64,000 nt of DNA from Denitromonas sp. (GTDB lineage: Bacteria > Pseudomonadota > Gammaproteobacteria > Burkholderiales > Rhodocyclaceae): positions 1,379,501 to 1,443,500 of the forward strand of contig NZ_JAUCBR010000004.1 in the NCBI RefSeq assembly GCF_034676725.1, given 5' to 3'. The first letter of the stretch is position 1; each line of letters starts with the position of its first letter. The notes under the pieces are model-generated. The model had not been told where the DNA came from. It saw only the letters and a list, made by a program, of their open reading frames with translations, and did not search any database. The translations under genes were made by a program, and so were the position numbers. This document shows, piece after piece, positions 62,551 through 64,000 of the stretch.

Positions 62551-63575
62551 CACGCGGCGCGACGACGGCGAACCTGCCAACCGACGAGGCCGAGGCCGGC
62601 CAACATCATGGCGTAGGTTTCAGGCTCCGGCACCGCGGCAACGGCGGTGTAGCCCAGGTCGGTCATGATGCCCACTTCGATTGCCGAGAACACGCGCGGC
62701 GACGGACCATCCGGACCAGCATGGGTCATCATCATGTCATGCAGCACCGGGTTGTCGGTATCCAGGTGGGACACGCTCGAACCACCGATCCAGTTCGTCG
62801 GGCTGTAGAGGCCCACGGCTTGTCCGCCGTTGGCGGCCACCGCATTGGCGCCCCAGAAGAACATGCCGGCATCCGGGCTGGTGCCACCGGTGCTGGTCGC
62901 CCAGGCGGTCTGGTCAAGCGTGTAATCCGGCTTGATCACGCGATTGCCGTTTTTGTCGCCGAGGAAGCTGTCAAACGTGTTCCACACGTTCTCACCCGGG
63001 AAGGCCGATGAGCCGTTCTGGCCGATGGTCGACGAGAAGCCGAGCGCGTGGGTGAATTCATGAAAAATGGTCGAGTAGAAGTCGTACTTGCCCTGCGGCG
63101 CCTGCGTGCTCAGGTCGAGATGCCAGGCCTGGCCCCAATTGACATCCACCGAGCCATCGGCCGCGGAGCCATTGAGGTCCTGCCCGGTCACCAGCTTTTC
63201 GCGGACCACTTCCTGATAGGTAAAACCCTGCGCGACGCCGTCCCACTGGCCGGCAGAGCCCGCCGACGCCAGGGTATCGGAGTTCGGATCATCGGAGGAA
63301 GTCACCGCCAGCACAATATTGCCGGTGTTGCTGAAATACTGGCCAAACAGGCTGGAGAAGGCGTTGCCGGCAGCGGTCAGCGCATTCTGACGATCGGCAC
63401 CGAAGGTGGCGTCGAGAAAGCCGGCCCCCGGGGCGTTGTTCGAGTAGTCGAAGGTAAAGCTGATCGCCGCGTTGGCGCCGCCACTGAAGGCCAGGCAGCC
63501 GGCGACGAGGCCACTGCTGACCATCCGTTGAGTGAGCCGCGACAAGCGCCCACGTGTTTGTGAAATAGTCTTCAT
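62550..63575 (-). CDS. PEP-CTERM-anchored NF038122-type metalloprotease-like protein
   Basis: 341 residues. Signal peptide (SGLVAGCLAFSGGANA), a long Gly/Ser/Asn-rich body with zinc-protease motif HEFTHALGF (HExxHxxGF) near the middle, and a C-terminal sorting signal: VPEPETYAMMLAGLGLVGW followed by RRRR. The signal implies exosortase processing (EpsH/XrtA), normally with exopolysaccharide genes elsewhere. Start ATG 63575 (MKTISQTRG), preferred over a GTG 14 codons earlier. A putative extracellular metallopeptidase; substrate unknown. Confidence 0.82.
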   Translation of the reverse strand: MKTISQTRGRLSRLTQRMVSSGLVAGCLAFSGGANAAISFTFDYSNNAPGAGFLDATFGADRQNALTAAGNAFSSLFGQYFSNTGNIVLAVTSSDDPNSDTLASAGSAGQWDGVAQGFTYQEVVREKLVTGQDLNGSAADGSVDVNWGQAWHLDLSTQAPQGKYDFYSTIFHEFTHALGFSSTIGQNGSSAFPGENVWNTFDSFLGDKNGNRVIKPDYTLDQTAWATSTGGTSPDAGMFFWGANAVAANGGQAVGLYSPTNWIGGSSVSHLDTDNPVLHDMMMTHAGPDGPSPRVFSAIEVGIMTDLGYTAVAAVPEPETYAMMLAGLGLVGWQVRRRRAA

Positions 63576-63898
63576 GCGAGAGTTGCCCTGGAAAGAAATT
63601 GTTGAGGAAGCGAACACGGCACATCCGATTGTCGGTTGCCTCGACGGTTTTCAGTCGTCATGATCTGGCCAGAGACAGAAAATGCCGCGCAACATGCCAT
63701 CGGTCTGAGTGCGTCACAAGACTAGCATCCCGATGACATAGGGCGTCAATCGTAATTTGCTTTAAGTGTTACATCTCGATACGCCGCGCAGTGCGGCGAT
63801 CGTGACGCGGCTGGCCATACCGATGCGTCTGCTCGTCGAACGACCTGAAGCCATGCCCGACCGGCTGTGCGCGCGAGCGGTGCGCGCCACGCACAGGC
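63576..63898. other. Intergenic region with no recognisable gene
   Basis: About 320 bases; one short open frame on the plus strand (63766-63984) lacks a ribosome-binding site and shows no similarity to a known family. The promoter of the PEP-CTERM gene lies here but is not identifiable. Confidence 0.5.
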
Positions 63899-64000
63899 TT
63901 ACACGGCGTCGGTTTTCGGGTCCTCGGCCGCCTCGCGCTCGCCCGCGACAGGCGTACCGTTCGTCGGGTCGGTCTCGGGGGTGATCGGTGCGCTCGACGC
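63899..64000 (-). CDS. C-terminal end of an unidentified protein (runs off the right edge)
   Basis: Thirty-three codons and a TAA stop, reading ...ASSAPITPETDPTNGTPVAG and then EREAAEDPKTDAV. The acidic, Pro/Thr-rich composition suits a disordered C-terminal tail. The product cannot be named from this fragment. Confidence 0.4.
   Translation of the reverse strand, partial: ASSAPITPETDPTNGTPVAGEREAAEDPKTDAV

Noticed and set aside
63766..63984. A 72-codon plus-strand open frame near the right edge
   Set aside because: Arg/Pro-rich, without ribosome-binding site, and it overlaps the end of a plausible minus-strand gene.

Overview
The window is a high-GC chromosomal segment, most likely from a beta-proteobacterium of the Rhodocyclales type (Azoarcus/Thauera-like). 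This is an inference from the gene order mnmG-rsmG-parA-parB-atpI-atpB-atpE at the left end, a NorE/NorF-type pair behind an FNR-like box, an OprC/NosA-like copper receptor and a PEP-CTERM protein. No ribosomal or tRNA gene is present to confirm it.

Layout. (1) 1-5751, minus strand: origin-proximal housekeeping block (tRNA-modifying MnmG, 16S methyltransferase RsmG, chromosome-partition ParA/ParB, then the start of the ATP synthase operon, leaving the window inside atpE). (2) 5955-15395: metabolic and signalling genes: norEF-like pair, DUF1330, DUF481 outer-membrane protein, DMT exporter, thiol peroxidase, secreted PHA-depolymerase-like esterase, an SLC13 permease with RCK_C domains, and a large CBS-PAS-GGDEF-EAL protein. 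(3) 15665-17879, minus strand: a compact, AT-richer array of small genes separated by attC-like palindromes, read as an integron cassette cluster without an integrase (CALIN). Its last cassette carries a Tlde1/DUF2778-like L,D-transpeptidase-fold toxin candidate with a small overlapping membrane-protein gene. (4) 18291-32178: a type I signal peptidase with an unusual multi-helix N-terminus, BetT-type BCCT transporter, GNAT, a UspA/Kef-type antiporter/DUF2062/P-type ATPase operon, an OprC-like TonB copper receptor, and a second SLC13 permease. (5) 32469-33730: two AT-richer genes (zinc-ribbon protein, periplasmic ClpP-like protein) between repeats.

(6) 33947-61343, minus strand, about 27 kb: a complete-looking extracellular contractile injection system (eCIS; Afp/PVC/MAC relatives). 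In transcription order it encodes sheath, inner tube, a baseplate-hub chaperone-like zinc protein, a Pro/Ala-rich linker protein, a Pvc16-type terminator (DUF4255), an AAA+ ATPase, a small conserved protein, three tandem DUF4157 (eCIS-core) proteins, LysM-type tube/baseplate adaptors, gpD-like hub, gpV-like spike, PAAR-like tip, gp25, two large baseplate J-like proteins, a gpI-like tail protein, a 1055-residue beta-helix fibre candidate and a LysM-like small protein. Most genes overlap by 4 bases. There is no capsid, terminase, portal or integrase, and no T6SS membrane complex, so this is neither a prophage nor a T6SS. The three DUF4157 proteins are the likely cargo; two carry a second HExxH site in a C-terminal domain. 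No tape-measure gene is evident.

(7) 61881-64000: a small secreted hypothetical, a PEP-CTERM metalloprotease-like protein, and the C-terminus of an unidentified protein. Several families of short palindromic (REP-like) repeats are scattered between genes, including inside the eCIS cluster.
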